This document shows positions 8,170 through 15,514 of a stretch of 35,160 nt of DNA, piece by piece. The stretch is from a bacterium (lineage in GTDB: Bacteria; Desulfobacterota; DSWW01): assembly GCA_028277985.1 (NCBI GenBank), contig JANQFG010000148.1:1-35160 (forward strand), read 5' to 3'. A program made the translations under genes and the position numbers. The number at the start of each line of letters is the position of its first letter. Positions within the stretch are counted from its first letter, which is position 1. The notes beneath the pieces are model-generated. The model was given only the letters and a program-made list of their open reading frames with translations, searched no databases and was not told where the DNA came from.

Positions 8170-8652
8170 ATGGCCAAATGGAAAATATGGGTTGGACTCC
8201 TGGTTCTCTTCGTCTCCGGGGTTCTGATCGGCAGCATCAGCACCCGGATGTACGTGCGGCACCAGATCTCCGGCGTCTTTTCCCGGGAGCGCCCCGCAGT
8301 CCGAAATCTGTTCATGCGACGTCTCACTCGGGAGCTCGATCTCACGAATGAGCAGAGGCAGGTAGTCGAGCAAATCGCGAGCCGTACCGCCGAGGAGTTC
8401 CACGAATATCATACCCGACACCGGGGTGAAGTGGAGGAAATCTTCGACCGGTCCGCCGCGGAGATAAAGAAACACCTCTCACCCGCGCAGCAGGAGCAGT
8501 TCGACGAACTCCGGAAGAAGATGAAGGATCGGCACAAGAAATGGAGGCACGGCCGCCACCGCCGGGGGCCTCCACCCCCTCCGGGCCTGCTGGAGCCCCC
8601 TCCGCCACCGGCACCACCACCGCCGCCGCCGCCGGAACCCCCGGCACAGTGA
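8170..8652 (+). CDS. Membrane-anchored Spy/CnrX-like periplasmic sensor, 160 aa
   Basis: An N-terminal anchor (IWVGLLVLFVSGVLIGSIS, about residues 5-23) places the rest in the periplasm. The body has the four-helix Spy/CpxP/CnrX pattern with LTNEQRQVVEQIA and LSPAQQEQFDELRK as LTXXQ-type motifs. A basic His-containing segment (HKKWRHGRHRRG) is followed by an unusual proline tail, about 20 prolines in the last 29 residues. The ATG at 8170 is chosen because GAGGTG stands 6 bp upstream; the GTG at 8161 is part of that ribosome site. Family knowledge: CnrX, with a similar anchor and fold, senses metal and releases the sigma factor from its anti-sigma partner. The same role here is inference. Confidence 0.83.
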   Translation: MAKWKIWVGLLVLFVSGVLIGSISTRMYVRHQISGVFSRERPAVRNLFMRRLTRELDLTNEQRQVVEQIASRTAEEFHEYHTRHRGEVEEIFDRSAAEIKKHLSPAQQEQFDELRKKMKDRHKKWRHGRHRRGPPPPPGLLEPPPPPAPPPPPPPEPPAQ

Positions 8653-8684
8653 GAAAGACATCCCGATTCCGGCAGGAGACTGAT

Positions 8685-10040
8685 ATGCGGCGAACCGACC
8701 CGTGGAGATGCTCCCGTGCAATTCTCCTCTTCATGCTGTTTGTCACAGGGTGTGGCGGCGAAGCTGACGGAAGGAAGTCCGCACCGAAACCGACCGGTCC
8801 AGCCTATCCTGCGACGGGCTGGCCTGTGATACATCACGACAACCGAAACACGGACGCGAGTGACACCGTGGGTCCCGACGACGTGTCGCCCGCTTTCCGC
8901 GTGCTCCCGTTCACTGCGATCGGCGCCGGGGCCACCGTTGACCCTGAAGGGAATGTCTACGTCGGGGTCGGCCCGGGGTTGAGCGCTCCCGATGAGAGCT
9001 CTTGCCACCTCTTCGTGTTCGACGGCAAGACCGGCGAGCAGCTCTGGTGCAGCGACAAGGTGAATGACCGGGCCGTCACGTCATCGCCCACCCTTGACCG
9101 AAACGGGCACGTGTACATGGGCGACAACCGGGCGATGAACTCGTTCACCCGGCAGGGACATCTCCGCTGGAGCCGGCCGATCGAGGGTTTCCCCATCAGC
9201 TCCCAGTTCACCCCGGACGGCCATCTGATCTTCATCACCCACATCGGCAGAATTTATGTGCTCCGGCGCGACTCGGGCGCGCATGTCATCGAGCCGCACG
9301 CCCTTCTGCCGGGGATTTCCTACACGCCGGCACCCCGGGACTATCAGGGGTGCCTGGTAGGGTCTTCACAGAGCAGCTGTTACAGTTCGAACACCCTGTC
9401 CATCGACGGCGACACAGGAGCGTTCTATTTCACCCTCACCCTTCCGGAGGACCCAACGACCCGGCTCGTGGCCATGCGCTACATGGCGGGCGATCCGCCG
9501 CGGATCGAACACCTCTGGGAGAACGCAGCCCTGGAGGGTGGCAGCGCTTCGAGCCCGAACATATCCGCGGACGGAAGCCGTCTGTACGTGAACGACCAAT
9601 CCAACCACCTCCTCGCCCTCGAAGCAGACACGGGCGAGGTGATATGGAGCTATGATCTCGGGTTCAGTCCACTCGGCAGCCCTTCGTCGTCCAGTGCAGG
9701 TGTGATCATGCCCAGCGGAGCGTTGGGAGCCGGGATCGTTGCCATCCAGGATGCAGGGGACCATGCGCAGTTGCTCTGGGCTCGCACTGACGTGGATTTG
9801 AAAGGAATACCGGTTCAGCGCGGGACCGACAGGGCCTACATGGTGGTCAGCAACCCAGGCCAGCTCCTCGGGATCCGGTTGCTCGTAATCGATGCCCGGA
9901 CCGGGGCGACCCTGGACGACGAGCCGATCGGCTCGCTCGAGGGCATAACCGTCGGGACCACGATGTCGGAAGCGGGGCACGTCTACGTACCGGGGCTCCT
10001 TGGGGGGCTCTGGGGCTTCTCGCCGGTTCCGAACCCGTAG
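8685..10040 (+). CDS. PQQ-like beta-propeller lipoprotein, 451 aa
   Basis: A secreted lipoprotein: MRRTDPWRCSRAILLFMLFV followed by TGCGG gives a lipobox with Cys. The mature part consists of propeller blades of the PQQ/quinoprotein-like type, e.g. GNVYVGVGPGLSA, LFVFDGKTGEQLWCSDK, GHVYMGDNRAM, LLALEADTGEVIWSYDLG and LLVIDARTGATLDDE. The 'DGKTGEQLW' type repeats are typical of BamB-like and PQQ-fold scaffolds; there is no sign of the catalytic residues of a true quinoprotein dehydrogenase. ATG at 8685 has AGGAG 6 bp upstream; the open frame upstream overlaps the proline-rich tail of the previous gene. It is the last gene of the ECF cluster and converges on the FAD oxidase with an 11-bp gap. 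Role unknown. Confidence 0.85.
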   Translation: MRRTDPWRCSRAILLFMLFVTGCGGEADGRKSAPKPTGPAYPATGWPVIHHDNRNTDASDTVGPDDVSPAFRVLPFTAIGAGATVDPEGNVYVGVGPGLSAPDESSCHLFVFDGKTGEQLWCSDKVNDRAVTSSPTLDRNGHVYMGDNRAMNSFTRQGHLRWSRPIEGFPISSQFTPDGHLIFITHIGRIYVLRRDSGAHVIEPHALLPGISYTPAPRDYQGCLVGSSQSSCYSSNTLSIDGDTGAFYFTLTLPEDPTTRLVAMRYMAGDPPRIEHLWENAALEGGSASSPNISADGSRLYVNDQSNHLLALEADTGEVIWSYDLGFSPLGSPSSSSAGVIMPSGALGAGIVAIQDAGDHAQLLWARTDVDLKGIPVQRGTDRAYMVVSNPGQLLGIRLLVIDARTGATLDDEPIGSLEGITVGTTMSEAGHVYVPGLLGGLWGFSPVPNP

Positions 10041-10051
10041 CCGAGGTGCTG

Positions 10052-11533
10052 TTACCGGACGGTCTTCCCTCCGAAACGCTCGAGATAGGCCTTGTAGAGG
10101 CGCGCGAAAAGGATCCGGGTGCCGGCGGGGCCCATGTAAGGCATTCGGTGGTTCACCACGAACAGATCCGAAAGCTCGCTCCTCTCCCCGGTCATCAGTT
10201 CTGTGATAATCCGTCCTGCTGTCTGTGCGAAAGCGACCCCCTCACCGTTGTAGGCAACGCCATAGAAGATGTTGTCGTATTCCCCCATGACGCCCACGGA
10301 AGGAACGAAATCGAGGGTGAACCCCATCGTGCCGCCCCAGGCGTGGTCGATTCGGAGCCCCTCGAGCTGCGGAAAGGTCGTGAAGAGGCTCTTCGTAAGC
10401 AGGTCGATCACCGGCTCGTAGTTGCCGGAGCTCAGGCCGTCGTTCGCATAATAGGGATAGTCGGATCCGCCGACCACGATCCTGCCGTCCAACGTGGGCC
10501 GCTGATAGTCGAAGAGCACCCGCATATCGGCCACACCCTGCCGGTTCTGCCAGCCGATCGCTTCCCATTGAGCCTTGCTCAAGGGTTCCGTGGCAATCAC
10601 GTAGCTGCACAAAGGCATCACCCGATTGACAAACAACCCAAGCTTGTGAGAGTAGCCGTTCAGCCCGAGTACGAGCACGGGGGCGCTGATCTCTCCCATC
10701 TCGGTAACGATGCGGTGTTGCTTGCCCGGCTTCACGTCCATCACAACGGTGCGTTCTCTGATCTCGACACCGTTTCTCTCCACGAGCGCCTTCATCCCTT
10801 GTGCGAGCTTTGCCGGATTCACGATTCCCCCGTAAGGGAACTTGAGGCCCGCCGTGTAGCGTGGCGATCTGATTTCCGCCTCCAGGTCTTTGCCTTGAAT
10901 CAGATCCGCCGTGAGCCCCATGGACCTGTAGGTCTCCTGGTGTTCCTCGAGAGCTTTTGCGTGCTCTTCTCCGATCGCAGCTTCCAGCATGCCGTTCTCT
11001 TCGAAGTCGCATTCGACCCCATGATCCTTTGCCAGTTCCCTGATCTGCCCGACCCCGTAGAGGCTGGCATCGAAGGCCTTTCGACCCGCCTCGGGTCCAT
11101 GCTCCTTCACGTAGTCCATCAGGCCCGGGATGCCCGCATCCACGAAACCGCCGTTCCTCCCGCTTGCGCCATACCCGCAACAGGCCCCTTCGAGCAGAAC
11201 GATCTTCTTGTCGCCGAACCTGCGGCTCAAGTGATAGGCAGATGAAAGCCCTGTGAATCCCCCGCCGATGATGACGATGTCCGCCTTGTGGGTTCCCTTG
11301 AGCGGCGGGGTCAGTTCCAACGATTCGAGGCCGGCCCCTTCGAACCAGAAGTTGTCCACGTAGTATTCGTACAACTGGGGCGGCCTCGCGGGATCTTCTC
11401 CGAAGCGTTCCAGACCTCGGGAAAGGCCCCAGGCTCCTGCGGCCCCCAGGGCGGCACCTCCCAGAAAGGCCCTTCTGGATACTCCCTTCGCCCTCGTGTC
11501 AACCGACCCTTGGGTCCTCAAGTCTTCGCTCAT
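10052..11533 (-). CDS. Tat-exported FAD-dependent amine/amino-acid oxidase-like protein, 493 aa
   Basis: DAO-family flavoprotein resembling gamma-glutamylputrescine oxidase (PuuB) and glycine/sarcosine oxidases. Seen: a Tat signal with SRRAFLGGAALGAAGAWGLS near residues 19-38, the FAD Rossmann motif DIVIIGGGFTGLSSAYHLSRR, CCGYGASGRNGGF (the SGRNGG flavin-contact loop of this family), and a C-terminal GVAYNGEGVAFAQTAGRIIT that closes the FAD site. Length is normal plus the export signal. Export of a folded cofactor protein by Tat is consistent with a periplasmic or membrane-attached oxidase. The start has GGGGGAAAC upstream. No neighbour indicates a substrate; a primary or secondary amine is the family expectation. 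Confidence 0.88.
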   Translation of the reverse strand: MSEDLRTQGSVDTRAKGVSRRAFLGGAALGAAGAWGLSRGLERFGEDPARPPQLYEYYVDNFWFEGAGLESLELTPPLKGTHKADIVIIGGGFTGLSSAYHLSRRFGDKKIVLLEGACCGYGASGRNGGFVDAGIPGLMDYVKEHGPEAGRKAFDASLYGVGQIRELAKDHGVECDFEENGMLEAAIGEEHAKALEEHQETYRSMGLTADLIQGKDLEAEIRSPRYTAGLKFPYGGIVNPAKLAQGMKALVERNGVEIRERTVVMDVKPGKQHRIVTEMGEISAPVLVLGLNGYSHKLGLFVNRVMPLCSYVIATEPLSKAQWEAIGWQNRQGVADMRVLFDYQRPTLDGRIVVGGSDYPYYANDGLSSGNYEPVIDLLTKSLFTTFPQLEGLRIDHAWGGTMGFTLDFVPSVGVMGEYDNIFYGVAYNGEGVAFAQTAGRIITELMTGERSELSDLFVVNHRMPYMGPAGTRILFARLYKAYLERFGGKTVR

Positions 11534-11680
11534 GTTTCCCCCGCTTTTATCCGTGGAATCGATGGTTGCCTTCTTACCACTTTCCGGGTCGTATTGTCAC
11601 TGCGCCCCCAGGCTCTAGGAGTTCGGGGACAGCCGACAAGGTTTGACACCGAAGAATCGGAACGCTCATACTCCTGAAAA

Positions 11681-11716
11681 GGGGTCAGGGTTCAGGGAGC
11701 GGGGGTCAGGCCCCGC
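11681..11716. repeat. GGGGTCAGG direct repeat with short hairpin
   Basis: GGGGTCAGG occurs at 11681-11689 and 11702-11710; the second copy lies in a hairpin with stem GCGGGG (11699-11704) and CCCCGC (11711-11716). GGGGTCAGG strings are common in REP-like dispersed elements. With one short locus in view this remains a suggestion. Confidence 0.3.
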
Positions 11717-11768
11717 ACCCGCTCGCACACCCTTGCCCGTCGAAATAGGGCAGGAAGGAGGCCTACGA

Positions 11769-12617
11769 ATGAAAGTACTGGGAATGACAGGGAGCTACAG
11801 GAGGAACGGCAACTCCGACATCCTCCTCAAGGAAGCACTCATGGGGGCCGAGAAGGCGGGCGCCGAAGTGGAGATCATTCGGCTGACAGACTACCAGATT
11901 CAGGCCTGCCAGGGATTCGGGCTCTGCCTCTTTCGCGCCGAGGGCTGCCACATCGAGGACGGAGTGAAAGAGATCTGGACCAAGATCGGCGAGTCGGATG
12001 CGGTGCTCCTGAGTGTGCCCTGCTATTTCCTCGAATCCACGGCCATCCTGAAGCAGCTGCTCGATCGAGGCTGGGTGCTGGCGCATCGGGGCACGTTTCG
12101 GGGCAAGTACGCGTCGGTGCTCGTCCCCTACGCGACCCGGGGATGGATCCCCTACGCGATGCTTCAGCCGAACATTTTCTTCGGAATCCTTGGGTTCCAC
12201 GTGATTCACCGTGCAGCCTTCAACGTCCAGGGGCTGGGTGAAGCGGTGCACGATGAGCCGGGAATCGAAAAGGCCCACCGTATCGGCGGCGAGCTGGTGC
12301 AGGCAGTCCGCGACCAGGATCCGACCTATCGATCGGAACCGGGCATCTGCCCGATCTGCCAGGACTGGAACATCCGGATCCTCCAGGACCGGAAAGCGGT
12401 CGAATGCCCCACATGCGGGGTTCGCGGCTCACTCACGATCGAGAACGGGGAGATCGACGTTTCTTTCGACCCGAAAGCGCTGGCCGAGTATCGATTCGAC
12501 AGGGAGGTGGGCTACAACCACTTCACCTACCACATCAAGCCGTCCAAGGATTACTTCCTGCGGACCCGGGAAGAACGGAAGGAAAGAGTCAAGAAATACA
12601 AGAGCTATCTTGCATAG
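11769..12617 (+). CDS. Flavodoxin-fold NAD(P)H-dependent reductase-like protein with Cys4 knuckle, 282 aa
   Basis: The N-terminus VLGMTGSYRRNGNSDILLKE is the FMN-binding loop of the NADPH-dependent FMN reductase/iron-sulfur flavoprotein family. ACQGFGLCLFRAEGCHIEDG matches the family's 'C-GC-C' segment near residues 53-72, with the usual GC replaced by GF. Unusually, a C-terminal extension carries CPICQDWN and CPTCGVRG (C-x2-C...C-x2-C, about residues 194-220), a zinc-ribbon or rubredoxin-like knuckle not standard in the family. The ATG at 11769 follows a very strong AGGAAGGAGG site. An unknown 119-aa protein follows 12 bp later, so the pair is likely cotranscribed. Electron-transfer or reductase function is inferred. 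Confidence 0.85.
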   Translation: MKVLGMTGSYRRNGNSDILLKEALMGAEKAGAEVEIIRLTDYQIQACQGFGLCLFRAEGCHIEDGVKEIWTKIGESDAVLLSVPCYFLESTAILKQLLDRGWVLAHRGTFRGKYASVLVPYATRGWIPYAMLQPNIFFGILGFHVIHRAAFNVQGLGEAVHDEPGIEKAHRIGGELVQAVRDQDPTYRSEPGICPICQDWNIRILQDRKAVECPTCGVRGSLTIENGEIDVSFDPKALAEYRFDREVGYNHFTYHIKPSKDYFLRTREERKERVKKYKSYLA

Positions 12618-12629
12618 GGGGAAGATCCG

Positions 12630-12989
12630 ATGGGAGCATTCACCGCCCACCTTCGCTATTACCCGGGCGATCCGCTCGAGGAGATACGGCAGGAGGATCT
12701 GGACCGTATCGCACAGGATTGCGGCGTGCAGGCCTCGTGCGAGAGGATCGAGAATCGGGTCCTCGGCGATGGATTGATGCAGGAGGAAACCCTGGACAAG
12801 ACCATCGAGGAAATGACCCAGGACGTGATCACGGTCACGTCGGACAGCGAGGAGGCATTCCGGAGGGCCGTCCTGGCCCTCTACCAGAAATATCGTTCCC
12901 CCAGAACCCCTTACAGCTTCTGGGGAAGCAGCCGGGAGGGTGAGCGGGTCGCAAAGGAGGTGGCCGAGGAGACCGGGGGGGGATGGTAG
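12630..12989 (+). CDS. Hypothetical protein, 119 aa
   Basis: Not recognised. Soluble, acidic, predicted mostly helical, with no signal peptide or membrane segment: it has an N-terminal AHLRYYPGDPLEEIRQEDLD, a central EETLDKTIEEMTQDVITVTS and a C-terminal segment rich in Ser/Arg/Glu ending GGGW. Two cysteines lie near the middle (residues about 31 and 37). It starts 12 bp after the flavodoxin-like gene, with GGGGAAG upstream, and ends before a probable terminator. Its only functional clue is tight linkage with that reductase; it could be a partner or a substrate-binding subunit. Confidence 0.7.
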   Translation: MGAFTAHLRYYPGDPLEEIRQEDLDRIAQDCGVQASCERIENRVLGDGLMQEETLDKTIEEMTQDVITVTSDSEEAFRRAVLALYQKYRSPRTPYSFWGSSREGERVAKEVAEETGGGW

Positions 12990-12993
12990 GGTC

Positions 12994-13025
12994 CGGGGCC
13001 GAAAAAAGGCTTCCCCGAGACTTTT
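12994..13025 (+). terminator. Probable terminator after the flavodoxin/119-aa operon
   Basis: CGGGGCC pairs with GG...CCCCG around a GAAAAAA loop, with a 3-base bulge, and is followed by CTTTTATT. It lies 5 bp after the stop of the 119-aa gene and closes that transcription unit. Confidence 0.45.
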
Positions 13026-13159
13026 ATTATGTGTTAGAATATCATTACACTTGATTGAACTTTCCGTCGGAACCCGGCCCATGGGCGCGTGGCGAGCGTA
13101 GCGGTACGGAGGTTTGCGCCTGCAACGGTCCCGTCCGATGGGATCAGGAGGCACGCATC

Positions 13160-14482
13160 ATGCTATCCCGCAAGACACTCACCGTTTGGACCGGAATCAT
13201 CTTGCTCTCTTCCATGTTCCTGATGGGCCAGGAACCCGGCTGGGCCCCGTCCGACGTCATTTACTGCACGGACCTCGACGGGGACGGCTACGGCCAGGTG
13301 CCGGCCCTTCTCTGCCCCTTTGTGCTGTTCCTCGACTGCAACGACCTCGACCCGGCGGTCAACCCGAGGGCAACCGAGATCTGCAACGGGATCGATGACA
13401 ATTGCGACGATCTCATCGATGTGATCGATGATGACGGGGACGGCTACTTCTCGGGCATTCCGCCCTGCGCAGGGAACGACTGCAACGACAGCGATCCGAC
13501 CGTGCACCCGGGGGCCTTAGAGGTATGCAACGGCCTGGACGACGACTGCGACTCGGTCGTTCCGGTGGACGAGACGGATGTGGACGGAGACGGCTACGTG
13601 GAGTGCACGGTGTGGGCGGGCAGCATTCCAGGCATCCTGGGCGGGGGTGATTGCGACGAAACGAACGCGGCACGGAATCCGGGTGAGATCGAAGCCCCCC
13701 ACGGCGCCCCGATCTGTCTGGATGGTGTGGACAACGATTGTGACACCCTGATCGATATCAATGACAATCAGTGCCAGCAGTGTACGCAACCTTCGGATTG
13801 CGATGACAGCAACCCGTGCACGGACGATGATTGCGTTGGCTTCGGCTGCACCAACACGGACAACACCCTTCCGTGCGACGATGCGAATGCCTGCACCACG
13901 AACGATACGTGTTCAGGAGGAGCCTGTATCGGCGGGCCCGCGCCGGACGGGGACACGGACGGTTACGTGACCGACGCCTGCCCGGGCGGGGATGATTGCC
14001 TCGATTCCGATCCGAACGTAAACCCGGGCGCCACCGAAGGGCCGCCGGGGGATGCGAACTGCTCGGACGGTCTGGATAACGACTGCGACGGCCTGACAGA
14101 CGATGCCGAGGACCTGGATTGCGTCGCACCCACCTGCTCGGTGCCCGCGGACTGCGACGACGGCAATCCGTGCACGAACGATGATTGCATCAACTCACAT
14201 TGTTCATACTCCAGCAATACCGCGCCGTGCGATGATGCGGATCCGTGCACGATGAATGACACGTGCTTCGACGGAAGCTGCGTGGGCGGCCCTCCTACGG
14301 ATGGAGACTCGGACGGCTATGTGATCGACTCCTGTCCCGGTGGGAACGATTGCGTCGATTCCAACCCGAACGTCAACCCTGGAGCGACAGAAGGGCCCCT
14401 TGGGGATCCGACCTGCTCGGATACCCTGGACAACGACTGTGATGGGCTGACGGACGCCGCGCAGGATCCGGGTTGCGCGTGA
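13160..14482 (+). CDS. MopE-like secreted protein with putative metal-binding repeats, 440 aa
   Basis: An exported protein (hydrophobic start TVWTGIILLSSMFLMGQEPG) built of Ca-binding-like Asp-rich repeats: DLDGDGYG, DDDGDGYF, DVDGDGYVE, DGDTDGYV and DGDSDGYV, each followed by CNDxDPxVxPGAxExCNGxDDDCD-type strings. These are the 'putative metal-binding motif' repeats of MopE and many deltaproteobacterial surface proteins. A second motif, CDDxNPCTxDDC, alternates with them. The final approximately 230 residues are two near-identical copies of about 116 residues. The ATG at 13160 follows AGGAGGCACGCATC. The protein ends directly after a repeat with no sorting signal visible. A Cys-rich structural surface or secreted role is likely; metal binding is inferred from motif. 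Confidence 0.87.
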   Translation: MLSRKTLTVWTGIILLSSMFLMGQEPGWAPSDVIYCTDLDGDGYGQVPALLCPFVLFLDCNDLDPAVNPRATEICNGIDDNCDDLIDVIDDDGDGYFSGIPPCAGNDCNDSDPTVHPGALEVCNGLDDDCDSVVPVDETDVDGDGYVECTVWAGSIPGILGGGDCDETNAARNPGEIEAPHGAPICLDGVDNDCDTLIDINDNQCQQCTQPSDCDDSNPCTDDDCVGFGCTNTDNTLPCDDANACTTNDTCSGGACIGGPAPDGDTDGYVTDACPGGDDCLDSDPNVNPGATEGPPGDANCSDGLDNDCDGLTDDAEDLDCVAPTCSVPADCDDGNPCTNDDCINSHCSYSSNTAPCDDADPCTMNDTCFDGSCVGGPPTDGDSDGYVIDSCPGGNDCVDSNPNVNPGATEGPLGDPTCSDTLDNDCDGLTDAAQDPGCA

Positions 14483-14506
14483 TTCCCCCGTGAATGCGGT
14501 CAATGC

Positions 14507-15340
14507 CTAGAAGTTTTTGCGCATTACGACCCAGCTCGGGTTGTTGCATATTTCGCAACTCTCGCCCTGCCCGAAGAACGCTTCTTCGGCCTGTTCATGC
14601 CCGAGGAGCAGCGCACAGAACCAGGCGGTTACATATCCCCGCATCATCCCCGCGTCACCCAACGGTGTCAGGTGACCCGCCCCCTGAGCGATCCCGTAGA
14701 CCGTCGGAACCAGCGCAGGTTCGAAGGTTGACGAAGTAACCCACGATGCGGGAACGAGGGTGTCGTTGGAGCCGGCAACCAGGAACATGGGTCCCTGCAA
14801 CTCGCGGACTCGTCCCGGTATCGGTTCCAGCGGAGCGGTGCAGGTGATCCTCGGATCCGTCCCGGCATTGATCGTACCTCCACCTCCCTGAGAGTGTCCC
14901 GTTGCCCCTACGTGGTCGGTGTCGATCTTGTTGAAGAAGATGCTCTCCGCCCGTGTGTTCTCATCAAACAGCCAATCCACTCCACCGAGCATCTGGTCCC
15001 CTGACCCAGTCATGGTGCTGGTCGAAGCGATCACGACGAATCCGTACGACGCAAAGTGGTCCAGCAAGGCCTGATAGTAGGCCGGAATCGCTAAGGTACC
15101 GTTCCCCCAGGTGATGATCGGGTGGGCCCCATCCTGCATGATCGAAGGATAAAAGAGCTCGTAACCCGGAATGGAGGCACGGCTCGTCTCCAGGGGGCCT
15201 CGGGCCGCATACTCCATTTCCGTGTTGCCCTGATTCCTGACCGCCTCTTCAGGCGCGGGGTCGGATCCGCCGCAGGAAACGAGCGCTATCGCGAGCAGCA
15301 GAAAAGCCGCAGCAAGAATCATCTTTCGCATGGTCTTCAT
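14507..15340 (-). CDS. PETase/cutinase-like alpha/beta hydrolase lipoprotein, 277 aa
   Basis: Serine hydrolase anchored outside the cytoplasmic membrane: MRKMILAAAFLLLAIALVSC provides a lipobox (Cys at about residue 23). The nucleophile motif is VGATGHSQGGGGTINAG (GHSQGG), the probable acid Asp lies in LVAGSNDTLVPASW and the His in QGAGHLTPLGD. The stretch LDHFASYGFVVIAS and the GxSxGGGG motif match the PET hydrolase/cutinase-like/dienelactone hydrolase branch (chlorophyllase-like fold). Substrates of relatives include polyesters and esters; the true one here is unknown. Two starts are possible, ATG at 15340 (3 bp from GGAGG) and at 15331. It is divergent from the APH operon. Polyester activity is speculative. 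Confidence 0.85.
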   Translation of the reverse strand: MKTMRKMILAAAFLLLAIALVSCGGSDPAPEEAVRNQGNTEMEYAARGPLETSRASIPGYELFYPSIMQDGAHPIITWGNGTLAIPAYYQALLDHFASYGFVVIASTSTMTGSGDQMLGGVDWLFDENTRAESIFFNKIDTDHVGATGHSQGGGGTINAGTDPRITCTAPLEPIPGRVRELQGPMFLVAGSNDTLVPASWVTSSTFEPALVPTVYGIAQGAGHLTPLGDAGMMRGYVTAWFCALLLGHEQAEEAFFGQGESCEICNNPSWVVMRKNF

Positions 15341-15443
15341 CTTCCTCCAACGTGGGCCGCGAGGCTCACCGGCGGCCCTTGTCGCCCCGGTTTCTCACCA
15401 CTGGTTAGAGACCTTCGTTCCAGGATTTGTTCCGGGGTCTCAT

Positions 15444-15472
15444 TTGTCAAGTTCACCCCCTCGTGATATAAC
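15444..15472 (+). promoter_or_regulatory. Sigma70-like promoter for the APH operon
   Basis: TTGTCA (15444-15449) and TATAAC (15467-15472) are separated by exactly 17 bp, 43 bp upstream of the APH gene start and pointing at it. Both boxes differ from consensus by one or two bases. Confidence 0.6.
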
Positions 15473-15514
15473 CGCATTCGCCCCTCCCGCAGGAAACCTC
15501 TCGGAGCAAACCTC

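Noticed and set aside
10046..11245. 399-residue plus-strand open frame
   Set aside because: It is the antisense shadow of the Tat-exported FAD oxidase, whose FAD motifs are unambiguous.
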